From: Deltaproteobacteria bacterium | GTDB taxonomy: Bacteria > Desulfobacterota_D > UBA1144 > Nemesobacterales > CSP1-2 | Length of the DNA stretch: 43,299 nucleotides | Assembly: GCA_016187835.1 (NCBI GenBank) | Contig: JACPIY010000046.1 | Span: 1 to 43,299 of the forward strand | Direction of reading: 5' to 3' | Shown: in pieces, positions 1-8,634 of the stretch | Layout: each line of letters starts with the position of its first letter | How positions within the stretch are numbered: the first letter of the stretch is position 1 | Made by a program: the position numbers and the translations under genes | Notes under the pieces: generated by a model | What the model was told of the DNA's origin: nothing | Databases searched by the model: none | Seen by the model: only the letters and a program-made list of their open reading frames with translations

Positions 1-41
1 GCTCCTCTGTTTTTTTTTGCATCCTTTTTCCTTTTTTTCTC

Positions 42-1412
42 TCATGTAACCCAAACCAGAGCTTCAAGCCTTCTCTCGGCCTCGTTATATTCCTCTTTGT
101 AAGCCCATTCCTCTTGAAGCTTTAAAATAAACTTCCTTCCACTCCTAACAAGCCTCCCTGCGATCAACAAAAACCTCTGTCTTATCCACTTGCCCATTCT
201 CTTCTTATCCTTTTGTCCTAACAATAGTTCCTTAAATAAGTTCATCAAATTATGTGCAAGCATAACTAACTGAAAATGGGCTACATTAGCTCCATAAAAG
301 TGGGATATGTTTACATCTAATGAGTATGATAGTATCCCTTCTTTTATCATGTTCTCAGCATTGGCTCTCCCATTATAGAACCTCCATACTTCTTCAGGTG
401 ACATCCATTCAATATTGGTCACTATGACCTGATAGTTGTAGCCCATGAGTTCAAAGAGTGTAGGCTGTTTCTTAGCTCTTTGGTTTCTCTGTTCTTCTCT
501 TATAACCACCATTCGTCTAGGCTCTTTCCATTCCTTCGACAGGGCTCAGGACAGGCCTATTCCTGTATACTTCATCTCACCAACAGATATTCCTCCACCT
601 ATATCTCTATAGTTAAGCCCTACAAGTTCAATCTGAATCCATGGATATAGCTTCACTACTATGGCAAACAGAACCTTTTTCATCTCTAGATAATTCAGGA
701 AATCACCATCATAAAATCCACTGTCCGCTCTTAGATAAATCTCTTTGATTCCCTCTGGAATCTTCTTCAAACACTCATCAACAAACCTTTTTACACCACG
801 GCAGCTATGAGCCTTCCCTGTGCGGAAGATTCCATGCAGAAAGTCTCTTGTCTCTCCTATGAAGCAAAACAAAGGATGGAAACTAGCTCTACCTGGTTTC
901 TTAGGATTATATCCCACTGAAGCCCTTTGCTGATGCCCATAAGCTGTCCTTACATGGGAATCTAAATTCAGCGTAACCTTATGCCACCCCTCAAAGTCTC
1001 TTCTCGCTTTCATGAGCAGGGAGTGGTTTACCTTAGCTATACCTTTAGCTGTCTCGACTCGAAAGCTCTTTAGAAATCGGCTGATTGTGCTCTGAACCGG
1101 GTAGTCATCGAGTCCAGCTATCTTCTGAAATACTTTATCCAGCCTAAGCACCACAGTATCACTTTGTCTCTTGAGGTCAAGTATTACAGCATAAAGTAGA
1201 CACACTAACATTCCACCTACTGAGAACTTACTGTCTCTATTCTCAATTGGGACAGCACTTTCAAGTTCTTCTTTGACTCCAAACCGTATAAGAAATTTCT
1301 TTAAAATGGGAATCCCGCCGAATTTTGTCAGGTTTCTGCCTGTAAATTCAACTCGAATATCTTTATGAAATTCTACTTTCTGTGAAGAGGAATAAGCAAA
1401 TTGAGATTTCAC
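42..1412 (-). pseudogene. IS1380-family transposase interrupted by an in-frame TGA
   Basis: The two halves (1412-546 and 512-42) are in the same frame, separated by a TGA at 548-546 and eleven sense codons. Together they give about 455 residues, the usual IS1380 transposase length. The N-terminal half has LDSHVRTAYGHQQ, GYNPKKPGRASFHPL and LRADSGFYDG (the two Asp of the DDE triad). The C-terminal half has FYNGRANAENMIKEG with the Glu. Translation would start at a GTG at 1412 behind AGGAGG. The stop lies inside a short repeat (533-555) that looks inserted into the gene. The element is probably inactive; its terminal inverted repeats were not delimited. Confidence 0.85.
533..555. repeat. short dispersed repeat inserted in the transposase
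   Basis: The block begins CCTTCGACAGGGCTCAGG and continues ACAGG. From memory, near-identical CCTTCGACAGGCTCAGGACAGG units recur in intergenic DNA of many unrelated bacterial genomes. Here it lies inside a coding sequence, is in frame, and supplies the TGA that splits the transposase. No second copy was seen in this window, so mobility is inferred from resemblance only. Confidence 0.45.
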
Positions 1413-1643
1413 TTTTTAGGTGACCTCCTAATATTGTAAATTTTTCCTGCTTTATACCTATTCTCTCAATGCATTATTTGGGTTTATATCAAAATCGATT
1501 TTGTCTGTCAAGCTTTTTGTAGGATTTCACAGTAGGAAAGCAAGTTACTAGTATGCCTAGCTCTTAGGGACTGATTTGATTTATGCAACTGGTGAAGATA
1601 AAGTACACTCTCTTGAATACATAATCAAAGGGAATTTTATATA

Positions 1644-2009
1644 TTGGGTGAGAGTAAAGTTAGATACGTCTGCTACATCCGGTATTATGTAAGCAACTTA
1701 GACCGTGCACTTACATTTTATAAGGATGTTTTAGGTTTAAAGTTAGTAGGACAATGAAGTAACGGCGTTACATTTGATGCTAACAATTTAATGATTGGAC
1801 TACATATTCAAGGGGGGGGGGAAATTCAAAGAGGGAACGAACCATTAGTTACCTTTCATATAGACAGCGACATAGAAAAATTCTATGATGTACTTAAGAA
1901 GCATGGAGTTAAGCTCTTGGGGAAAATTGCGGAAGAACCAATTGGTAAGGTTGTCTCCTTTGAGGACCCTGATGGGTATGTTTTGTCACTGCATGAACCA
2001 AAAAGGTAG
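1644..2009 (+). pseudogene. VOC (glyoxalase/bleomycin-resistance fold) protein with in-frame TGA
   Basis: One reading frame carries a complete small VOC domain: VRYVCYIRYYVSNLDRALTF, then YKDVLGLKLVGQ, a TGA at 1755-1757, SNGVTFDANNLMIGLHI, and the C-terminal FEDPDGYVLSLHEP typical of the family. The likely start is TTG at 1644 behind AAAGGGA. The part after the stop could restart at ATG 1791 but would lack the first beta-alpha-beta unit. Substrate unknown. A single TGG-to-TGA change would explain the stop; so would a base-call error. Confidence 0.7.
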
Positions 2010-2056
2010 AAGCTCAGAATATACGCTCTATCGGGTATAACGATATTGGTAAGGAA

Positions 2057-2713
2057 TCAAAGTCCTAGAGCGCCGCTCATTTCCTCAAGTGTTATTGCTA
2101 TAATGTCAGGTTTCATGCCAAGCTCATCAAGTTGAGTGCCAGAGCGGTTTATCCAACCCACTTTAAAACCAAAGGCTTTCGCCCCGACTACATCGAACGA
2201 ATTAGATGATACAAAGAAAATTTCTTCCTTAGGAATCCCTAGATACTTTGGACCAAGAGCATATACTTTGGGAGAGGGTTTATAGGTTCTAACCTCATCA
2301 GCACTAAGAATATACCTAAAATAATGCTTTAGACCGCTGTTCTCAAGGAGAGTGTTTAACATCATAGGGCTACCGTTTGAAAGCACTGCTAACTCGTAGT
2401 TCTTTAGATGTCTTAGTGCATCTGCAACTTCGGCAAAAGGTTTTAGATACAGGTAAGTTTCCATAAGCTTTTTTCGCTCAACTTGAGATACACTAATACT
2501 AAAGCTATTTATGGCGAAGGTAAGGGCATCTTCTGTAACCTCCCAGAAGTCCTTATATCTTTCCATAAGACTTCGAAGAAAAGTATATTCAAGTTGTTTT
2601 GCCCTCCAGAGTTTTGAAAAACCTTCTGGGTCTTGTATAATATACTTGCAGGCTTCTATAACAGAGTTTATATCAAACAAAGTTCCATAGGCATCAAAAA
2701 CAAACCCTTTCAT
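2057..2713 (-). CDS. HAD-superfamily hydrolase, L-2-haloacid dehalogenase type
   Basis: 218 residues, standard for type II haloacid dehalogenases. Motif I is FDAYGTLFD near the N-terminus (nucleophile Asp), motif II is LSNGSP near 113, motif III Lys is in YKPSPKVY, and motif IV region is FFVSSNSFDVVGAKAFG followed by VGWINR. The AYGTLFD form and the SSNSFDV motif favour the (S)-2-haloacid dehalogenase branch over phosphoglycolate phosphatase, but related proteins act as phosphatases. Cytosolic, no signal peptide. It is the only apparently intact gene between the left edge and 3050. Confidence 0.8.
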   Translation of the reverse strand: MKGFVFDAYGTLFDINSVIEACKYIIQDPEGFSKLWRAKQLEYTFLRSLMERYKDFWEVTEDALTFAINSFSISVSQVERKKLMETYLYLKPFAEVADALRHLKNYELAVLSNGSPMMLNTLLENSGLKHYFRYILSADEVRTYKPSPKVYALGPKYLGIPKEEIFFVSSNSFDVVGAKAFGFKVGWINRSGTQLDELGMKPDIIAITLEEMSGALGL

Positions 2714-2753
2714 TCAAACCAATCTTACCACACTATTACTTCTTTGGAAGGGG

Positions 2754-3049
2754 TTATAAAGAGGTTATATAAGAGAAGGTGTCGGTATCTATACCCACAA
2801 CTTCGTGCAATACTCTTACATCGAGTCCCCTCTTTTCTCTTAGCGTATTAATCGGCACAGCTATGAGTTCCAGAGGGTCCTTAACAAGACCTTCTATATA
2901 ATAGGGTAGTCCACATGAGCCGTATGAAGCATGAGGAGATTCTTCAAAAATCAAAGCTTCTATTTCGGGTCTTTTCCTTTTTACATAGCTTGCTGCACTT
3001 AGTCCTGCTGCATTTCCCCTATAACCACTAACCTTTCGCTATGAACCAT
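2754..3049 (-). pseudogene. N-terminal stub of CoA-disulfide reductase-like flavoprotein, frameshifted
   Basis: An ATG at 3049 follows GGAGGATTAAAG. The first codons read MVHSERLVVIG, then one G is missing; restoring it gives GNAAGLSAASYVKRKRPEIE, i.e. the FAD-binding Rossmann GxGxxG. The frame then runs through ALIFEESPHASYGSCGLPYY, where SxxxCGLPYY holds the redox cysteine of CoA-disulfide reductase/NADH oxidase-type enzymes. It ends after about 95 of the usual 440-plus residues, and no later part of the enzyme is present before the next gene at 2713. This is a gene remnant. Confidence 0.75.
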
Positions 3050-3147
3050 CTTTAATCCTCCAAATGTTAAGTTTCACAAGTCTTCATCATTTTCAAAACT
3101 TTGAATTGTTGCATGAATCACATTGCTTATCTTATTAACCTCCTTCT

Positions 3148-3552
3148 TTAAACCCTTTCCAAAGCCTTCTCTATTCTTTTTCGAACCTCTTTTCCGATTT
3201 CCTCTACATTGGGATTCCCAACTAGTTTGAAAGCCGCTTCCGGATCCATCGCCGTTACCACTACTTTCCCGTCTTCCTTTTCGTAAACTAAAACATTGCA
3301 GGGAAGAAGCCTGCCGAGTTCAGGCTCCATATCAATTGCCTTGTGGGCAAAATGAGGATTGCAGGCACCCAGAATCTTATAGGGTTTTCTCTCTAGTCCG
3401 AGTTTTTCCTTTAGCACCTTCTTTGCGTCAATCTCTGTAAGAACACCAAATCCCTGTTCCTTCAAGGTTTCGGTTACTTTCCTTACGGCTTCATCAAAAC
3501 CAAGGTTGGTTTCACCACCAAAGGAATAATTACTCAGTTTTCTTACTTCCAT
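3148..3552 (-). CDS. DUF302 family protein
   Basis: 134 residues from the ATG at 3552, chosen because GGAGGACAAAA precedes it; a 24-residue upstream extension would overlap the preceding peroxidase gene. The protein has the DUF302 core: FDEAVRKVTETLKEQGFGVL, then LGACNPHFAHKAI and LLPCNVLVYE, with the conserved Cys, His and second Cys of the family. DUF302 proteins are small soluble proteins often found with metal or sulfur genes; the biochemical role is unknown. Last gene of the probable 7028-3148 operon. A divergent paralogue lies at 9753-10160. Confidence 0.85.
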   Translation of the reverse strand: MEVRKLSNYSFGGETNLGFDEAVRKVTETLKEQGFGVLTEIDAKKVLKEKLGLERKPYKILGACNPHFAHKAIDMEPELGRLLPCNVLVYEKEDGKVVVTAMDPEAAFKLVGNPNVEEIGKEVRKRIEKALERV

Positions 3553-3568
3553 TTTTGTCCTCCTTCTC

Positions 3569-4633
3569 CTAGTGTCCCACACTGCTTTTTCCCAGAATCT
3601 CCAGAATTGGACGTGGAGTGTCATCAGTATTTGGCGGTAAAATTGGATACTCTACATTGGGTTGATCTCCGGTTAGGGTTCTTAGGAAGGCTGTAATGCT
3701 GTCAATTTCTTTATCGGTCAGTTTTATCCCCAACTGTGCTGATCCCATTACGGAAACAGCCTGTCTCAGGTTCCAGACTTTCCCTGAGTGGAAGTAGGGA
3801 GGTGTTAGCTCAATATTACGTAATGAGGGTACTTTGAACACATACTCATCGCTTGCCGTCTTTGTAACCATGAACCGACCTTTATCGCCTAGCGGTAGGA
3901 TATCGGCTCCTGGTCTTTCCACAACGCCAAATGGAAAGTAGCCACTACCGCCTATGTTAACCCCGTTATGGCAACCAGCGCAACCTTTTTCCATAAAAAG
4001 CTTAAGACCCTCCTTTTCCTCAGCGTTAAGAGCGCTGACATCTCCTTTCAAATATTTGTCGAAGCGAGAATTGGGAGTGAGTAGTGTAGCTTCAAAAACC
4101 TCGATCGCTTTGGCTGTGTTATCGAATGTGACCGGGGAATTTTCCATAGGAAATGATTTTTTGAAGAGGTCAACATATTGAGGCATGCTATTCAGAGTAG
4201 CGACAAGTCTTTCCGGGCCATTACTCATTTCCACTGTGGCCTGGACTGGACCTTTAGCTTGCTCGGCTAGATCTTTGGCGCGTCCATCCCAGAACTGAGC
4301 GATGTTAAAAACAGCATTAAGAACAGTAGGGGCGTTTCTAGGACCCTTTTGCCATCCGTGACCGGTTGAGATTTCCTGAAGGTCAACACCGCCGGTTCCT
4401 AGGTTGTGGCAGGTATTACAACTAATAAGTGCCGAGGCAGAAAGTCTGGGATCGAAATAAAGCATCTTTCCCAATTCAATCTTTTCTGTGGTTATTGGAT
4501 TATCTTTTAGAACTGGGGGGGGTTCCAGAATCGGCTTGAACAGGGTTTGCGCTTTCTTTAAAAGATCATCCTGAGCCCATGCGCTTTGTATAAATAATAA
4601 TATTCCTACTACAATTACAATCTTCCATCGCAT
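3569..4633 (-). CDS. Di-heme cytochrome c peroxidase (CcpA/MauG family)
   Basis: 354 residues. Signal peptide at 1-20 ending AWA. Two c-type heme sites: CNTCH at 72-76 and CAGCH at 218-222. Around them are the family blocks LGKMLYFDPRLSAS, GPRNAPTVLNAVFN, FWDGRAKDLAEQAKGP and the C-terminal KVPSLRNIELTPPYFHSG. Periplasmic; reduces hydrogen peroxide to water with electrons from a cytochrome c or cupredoxin, both of which are encoded in this window. Sits 20 bp after the OB-fold gene and 16 bp before DUF302, in the same orientation. Confidence 0.93.
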   Translation of the reverse strand: MRWKIVIVVGILLFIQSAWAQDDLLKKAQTLFKPILEPPPVLKDNPITTEKIELGKMLYFDPRLSASALISCNTCHNLGTGGVDLQEISTGHGWQKGPRNAPTVLNAVFNIAQFWDGRAKDLAEQAKGPVQATVEMSNGPERLVATLNSMPQYVDLFKKSFPMENSPVTFDNTAKAIEVFEATLLTPNSRFDKYLKGDVSALNAEEKEGLKLFMEKGCAGCHNGVNIGGSGYFPFGVVERPGADILPLGDKGRFMVTKTASDEYVFKVPSLRNIELTPPYFHSGKVWNLRQAVSVMGSAQLGIKLTDKEIDSITAFLRTLTGDQPNVEYPILPPNTDDTPRPILEILGKSSVGH

Positions 4634-4653
4634 ATTTTACCCTCCTTATTTAA

Positions 4654-5109
4654 TTAACTTTTTCTCCAACCGGCCCATACGGGAACACCGTTTTCATCAC
4701 GAAGCTTGAGTATCTCATCGCCCTTTTTCACTTCTGCTGCAATAATTGCTGGTTTCCCTTGATAAGTAATCCTAGAGCCTGTTATCTCAACTTTATCCTT
4801 TGGCTCAATCTTAATGTCCTGTCTTTCAATGAACCAACCGGGCCCAAGGTGAACTGAAATAGTTTCCTTTTCTGTCTTTAGCGTCAAATGAATTCCATAG
4901 GACATTCCACTCATTGGGGTAATTTTGTCTACGCTAACCACTTCACCGCTTATCGTTTCTACGGTTTTGGGATTGTACATACTATTGTAGGGGCTTCCCG
5001 TTCCCCAACCTTTACTGCCCTTCCATGCCATTCCGGGCTGAGCAAAAGATTCGGAAGGGATAAAGCCGAGGATGCCAATTAATAGAATCAAAATGCCCAC
5101 TTTTTGCAT
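4654..5109 (-). CDS. Exported OB-fold protein
   Basis: 151 residues from the ATG at 5109, which follows AAGGAGGGCAATATC. A signal peptide (hydrophobic core ILILLIGILGF, cleavage after SFA) precedes a Gly/Trp-rich linker. The domain has the order ISGEVVSVDKITP, YGIHLTLKTE, ISVHLGPGWFIE, DKVEITGSRITYQGKPAIIA, the layout of small bacterial OB-fold domains that occur in periplasmic redox and cytochrome operons. No heme motif. Precise function unknown; a partner of the neighbouring peroxidase is plausible but inferred from position only. Confidence 0.65.
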   Translation of the reverse strand: MQKVGILILLIGILGFIPSESFAQPGMAWKGSKGWGTGSPYNSMYNPKTVETISGEVVSVDKITPMSGMSYGIHLTLKTEKETISVHLGPGWFIERQDIKIEPKDKVEITGSRITYQGKPAIIAAEVKKGDEILKLRDENGVPVWAGWRKS

Positions 5110-5217
5110 GATATTGCCCTCCTTTTTATGTATTATGAATATCATAATCCACTAATCCAAAGATAATCTCTTTAGCCATTTTCTTACTTCGTTTGAGAAT
5201 TACATTTATTGCGAATC

Positions 5218-6252
5218 CTATGACTTAGAATGAAAAAGAGTTTCTTTCTTAATAGTTCCCGAATCAATAGTTGATCCTTCAGGAGATATCGCCCAAAAGC
5301 GGATCTCCTCCGGGTAAACTTCCAAATAAAGAAAATTGTTGGAATCCGCATCGCATGCAGTGTAGTCGTTGGGCTCGGGTTCTCTGAGTTTTGCTCCACC
5401 CCCACCAGAGATAAAGTGGATGATCCCTTTCTGTGGTTTCATACGGGCATAGTAGTGATTATGACCTGCAAGAGTAACCTGGACGTTTTCTCTGATTAGA
5501 ATGTCTTCAATAGCGTTACGGAACCCTATATCAGGCTTGTGACCACCATAGGGCGAGTATAATGGATGATGGAAGAATGCGATCTTCCAAATCGCATCAC
5601 TTTCTGACAAAGCTCGATTCAGCCATGCGACCTGTTCATCGTCTTTTTTTCCTTCCACCATTCGATTGGAGTTCAAAGCAAAGAAGGCAACGAGCGGTTT
5701 TTCATCGGTTTTGATATTGGGTGTATATGTGTAATAACCCTTTTCACCCATGATGCCAAATCGAGTCCCATCTTTGATTTCGTAGACTCCATTATTAGTT
5801 TGCATATCGTGGTTACCGAGTGCAGCATGGAATTTAACGTCTTTATCCTCGAGAACCTTGTAATACTTATCAAATCGTTCTGGGAAAAGCTTGGGGTCGC
5901 CACCTTTATTACTACTGTTCCCATATATATTGTCACCGAGCATTAGAACAAGGTTGTATGGATGCTTGTTATACAAATCCAACATGCGATCGGCGATTTT
6001 TTCCTCGGCTGGGCAGTCGCAACCATTGTCCCCAATCGCGACAAAAGAAAAATGTGAAGTAGCTTCTTCCTGATCAACGGGTGATGTTGGAGTCAGAGGT
6101 AAAGACGCTTTATCTTTTTTATCCGTGGAGTTAAGTAGACTGGAACCTGAAAGGCATGAAAGTGAAGTGGGTTTTTCCTTCTCACACCCTGCGGGGAGTA
6201 CGATCAGCAAGCTCATAAATATAAATAATGCTAACTTTGTGTCTACTTTCAT
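5218..6252 (-). CDS. Lipoprotein metallophosphoesterase (calcineurin / purple acid phosphatase-like)
   Basis: 344 residues. Lipoprotein signal with lipobox LPAGC at 20-24. The dinuclear metal motifs appear in order: IGDNGCD, LGDNIYG, LGNHDMQT, FFHHPLY and AGHNHYYAR. This is the complete set for the calcineurin-like superfamily, in the arrangement of tartrate-resistant/purple acid phosphatases. Predicted to be anchored in the envelope and to hydrolyse phosphomonoesters. Lies between the DUF2231 and OB-fold genes in one orientation with short gaps. Confidence 0.85.
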   Translation of the reverse strand: MKVDTKLALFIFMSLLIVLPAGCEKEKPTSLSCLSGSSLLNSTDKKDKASLPLTPTSPVDQEEATSHFSFVAIGDNGCDCPAEEKIADRMLDLYNKHPYNLVLMLGDNIYGNSSNKGGDPKLFPERFDKYYKVLEDKDVKFHAALGNHDMQTNNGVYEIKDGTRFGIMGEKGYYTYTPNIKTDEKPLVAFFALNSNRMVEGKKDDEQVAWLNRALSESDAIWKIAFFHHPLYSPYGGHKPDIGFRNAIEDILIRENVQVTLAGHNHYYARMKPQKGIIHFISGGGGAKLREPEPNDYTACDADSNNFLYLEVYPEEIRFWAISPEGSTIDSGTIKKETLFHSKS

Positions 6253-6282
6253 TGTGTTAGCTCAACTCTGGTTTTGATGCCA

Positions 6283-6777
6283 TTAATTTCCTTCGTCCTG
6301 ATCGGATTGATAAGGAGATGAACTTTGAGAACTCGCACCGGAGCGGATTTCAGGATGGTTTATTTTCCCACCTAGGTTTGCAGTCCAAGCCATTAGCCCG
6401 CCGCTTACTATGAGAACGAGGAGGGTTAGTACGGTTAATTTTCGTCCTAACTTGTCAGAATACCAACCGGCAATTAGAGATATAAGAGCTAGTGCCCCCG
6501 CAACCTCGATAAAGATAAATGCTAATTCCGCCTGTTCTTCATGCTCCTCGATCAGTTGTTCCGATATGCCCGGTAGTTTCTCAACAACTTCCTCTGTTGG
6601 CTCTCCAGTCAAATAGACAGGAATTGCCCACAGTGCCACCAGAATGACAAAAATCAGAGCGACGTTTATAAGCTCGTTGCTTCTTCGCAACATAGCTATG
6701 ATGAGGAGAAGTATACTAAATCCAATTCCTACAAGTGGAATATGATTTAATATCAAATGAACGTGAGCCCAATTCAT
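6283..6777 (-). CDS. DUF2231-like four-helix membrane protein
   Basis: 164 residues with four hydrophobic segments at about 8-28, 36-57, 84-106 and 112-134. It begins MNWAHVHLILNHIPLVGIG and closes with ANLGGKINHPEIR, both characteristic of the DUF2231 group of small membrane proteins seen beside cytochrome and metal genes. The conserved histidines could be heme ligands, but that is inference. The acidic loop EEHEEQAE separates helices 2 and 3. Follows the DUF2892 gene by 62 bp. Confidence 0.7.
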   Translation of the reverse strand: MNWAHVHLILNHIPLVGIGFSILLLIIAMLRRSNELINVALIFVILVALWAIPVYLTGEPTEEVVEKLPGISEQLIEEHEEQAELAFIFIEVAGALALISLIAGWYSDKLGRKLTVLTLLVLIVSGGLMAWTANLGGKINHPEIRSGASSQSSSPYQSDQDEGN

Positions 6778-6839
6778 TGATTACCCTCCTTGTTTTTATC
6801 CTGAATTCTTCACTTAATTTCAGAAGTACAACGTACTGC

Positions 6840-7028
6840 TTAAGTTTTGGTCTTACAAGTGGATACTCTAATTGGTTTATAAAGCGGACACCAGCCTAAA
6901 ACGGCAGTTAGAATCGGTATAACACCGATTGCTCCCCACCAACTCTTGAAATAAAACCCCACGGCAATAATGACCAATCCAATAATTACTCTCAAAACCT
7001 TGTCACTCATACCTACGTTGCATTTCAT
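6840..7028 (-). CDS. DUF2892 (YgaP-like) small membrane protein
   Basis: 62 residues; MKCNVGMSDKVLRVIIGLVI and the hydrophobic WWGAIGVIPILTAVLGWCPLY match the DUF2892 pattern (N-terminal Cys, two helices, conserved GWCPLY). Such proteins often accompany rhodanese or metal and sulfur genes. A GGAGGCAAC ribosome site precedes the ATG. It is the first gene after the sigma-54 element at 7065-7080, with a predicted leader of about 27 nt, so it probably heads the 7028-3148 operon. Confidence 0.85.
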   Translation of the reverse strand: MKCNVGMSDKVLRVIIGLVIIAVGFYFKSWWGAIGVIPILTAVLGWCPLYKPIRVSTCKTKT

Positions 7029-7064
7029 GGATGTTGCCTCCTTTTATGCTTTCTTATATTGTAG

Positions 7065-7080
7065 TGCAACCATTATGCCA
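7065..7080 (-). promoter_or_regulatory. Sigma-54 promoter (-24/-12) of the peroxidase operon
   Basis: Read on the minus strand: TGGCATAATGGTTGCA. The GG and GC dinucleotides are 10 bp apart and the flanking bases fit the TGGCAC-N5-TTGCA consensus. Transcription would begin near 7055, about 27 nt before the DUF2892 ATG and its ribosome site. The GTTGAA palindrome pair seen at four other promoters is not evident in the 160 bp upstream, so the activator site is unclear. Confidence 0.75.
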
Positions 7081-7239
7081 ATTAAGAAAACTTAGCAATT
7101 ATGAGGCGTTGCAAAATTAGAAAAATGTAAGATGTCAGATAATCGGACAGCGGTGACTATGGTAAGTTTGATCTAAAATAAGCGATTACACCTGCATTTT
7201 TCGATTAGGGTGTGTCTTTCTAGTTCTAAGGATAGTCAT

Positions 7240-8634
7240 TTACTTTTTGGTTACACTATCATGAGATTCCTTTGTAATTCCGTACTTCTGTATAGCGTAT
7301 ATTAGCGAGTTACGCGAAATATTAAGTAACTTTGCCGCCTGTGTTTGATTCCAGTTCTTATTTTTAAGAGCTTGAAGAATTAAGTCCTTTTCAACCTTCT
7401 CTAGATCGATTCCTTCCTCGGGAATTGGAATTGTGAAATTCTCAGTCTCTGGCTTTTGCTCTATCAGTATTTCTTCGGGTAAGTCCTGAACGGTAATCGT
7501 GTCTCCTTGACAGAGAACAACTAACCTATGAATCAGATTTTCAAGTTCTCTAATATTTCCCGGCCAATGGTAATGGTTAAAGGCTTTAAACACATCTTTA
7601 TCGAATTTTAGCCCAACCTTGCCAAACTGGTTTGTAAATTTATTCAGAAAATGATTAGCAAGAAGTGGAATATCCTCTTTCCTTCCTCTTAGAGGAGGCA
7701 GAGTTATCGGGATAATGTTAAGGCGATAGTAAAGGTCTTCTCTAAATAATTTCTCATCCACTAGGTGTTTAAGGTCCCTGTTTGTGGCGGCTATAACCCT
7801 GACATTAACTTTCAAAGGCTTCACATCTCCAATTTTATCGATTTCCATATCTTGAAGTACCCTTAACATCTTTACCTGTAGCTGAGGATGTAACTCGCTA
7901 ATCTCATCGAGGAAAATAGTGCCTCCATCTGCCGCCTCAAATTTGCCGATTTTATCAGATCCTGCTCCTGTAAAAGCTCCGCGTTTATAACCAAAGAGCT
8001 CTGACTCAAGTAGATTCTCCGGAATAGCACCACAGTTCACAACTATAAATGGTTTCTCACTCCGGGGACTGTTAAAATGAATGGCTTTTGCCAGAAGTTC
8101 TTTTCCTGTTCCGCTTTCACCTTGGATTAAAATAGCGGAAATAGTTTTAGCTACCTGACTCGTAATATCATAGACTTCTCTTATTGCCTTTGAGCTACCT
8201 ATCATATTATCAAAACTGAACGATTCCGATAGAAGCCCTCGAAGGTACCTATTTTCTGCTACAATTTCCTTCATTTTAAGGCATTTCCCCACTTTGAGCT
8301 TTAACTCATTTTTATCAAAAGGCTTCGTAATGTAGTCAAATGCCCCAAGACGGATGGCTTCTACCGCTGATGGTATTGACCCATAGGCAGTTATTACAAT
8401 TACCATTGCATCACTTGAGATAGCTTTTACTCTTTTAAGAAGCTCCATGCCGTCCATTTCAGGCATTTGTAAATCTGTAATAACCAGGTCCACTTCATTT
8501 TCTTGAAAAATGTCTAATCCCATAATGCCACTATCCGCTGTAAGTACCCTATATCCTACTTCTACCAGTTGATATTCTAGTACCCTTCGTAAGCTCTTGT
8601 CGTCGTCTATTAGTAAAATACTTTTCCCTTTCAT
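7240..8634 (-). CDS. NtrC-family sigma-54-dependent response regulator
   Basis: 464 residues. Receiver domain 1-120 with acidic pocket DDD at 10-12, phospho-acceptor Asp54 (TDLQMPEMDG) and Lys in YITKPFD. AAA+ domain about 143-370 with Walker A GESGTGKE at 172-179, the sigma-54-contacting GAFTGA at 219-224, Walker B GGTIFLDEI, and the WPGNIRELEN sensor motif. C-terminal Fis-type helix-turn-helix NQTQAAKLLNISRNSLIYAI. Overlaps the upstream kinase gene by 4 bp (ATGA), so the two are translationally coupled. Resembles ZraR/HydG/AtoC. It is the best candidate to bind the paired GTTGAA palindromes upstream of sigma-54 promoters in this window, including that of its own operon. Confidence 0.93.
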   Translation of the reverse strand: MKGKSILLIDDDKSLRRVLEYQLVEVGYRVLTADSGIMGLDIFQENEVDLVITDLQMPEMDGMELLKRVKAISSDAMVIVITAYGSIPSAVEAIRLGAFDYITKPFDKNELKLKVGKCLKMKEIVAENRYLRGLLSESFSFDNMIGSSKAIREVYDITSQVAKTISAILIQGESGTGKELLAKAIHFNSPRSEKPFIVVNCGAIPENLLESELFGYKRGAFTGAGSDKIGKFEAADGGTIFLDEISELHPQLQVKMLRVLQDMEIDKIGDVKPLKVNVRVIAATNRDLKHLVDEKLFREDLYYRLNIIPITLPPLRGRKEDIPLLANHFLNKFTNQFGKVGLKFDKDVFKAFNHYHWPGNIRELENLIHRLVVLCQGDTITVQDLPEEILIEQKPETENFTIPIPEEGIDLEKVEKDLILQALKNKNWNQTQAAKLLNISRNSLIYAIQKYGITKESHDSVTKK

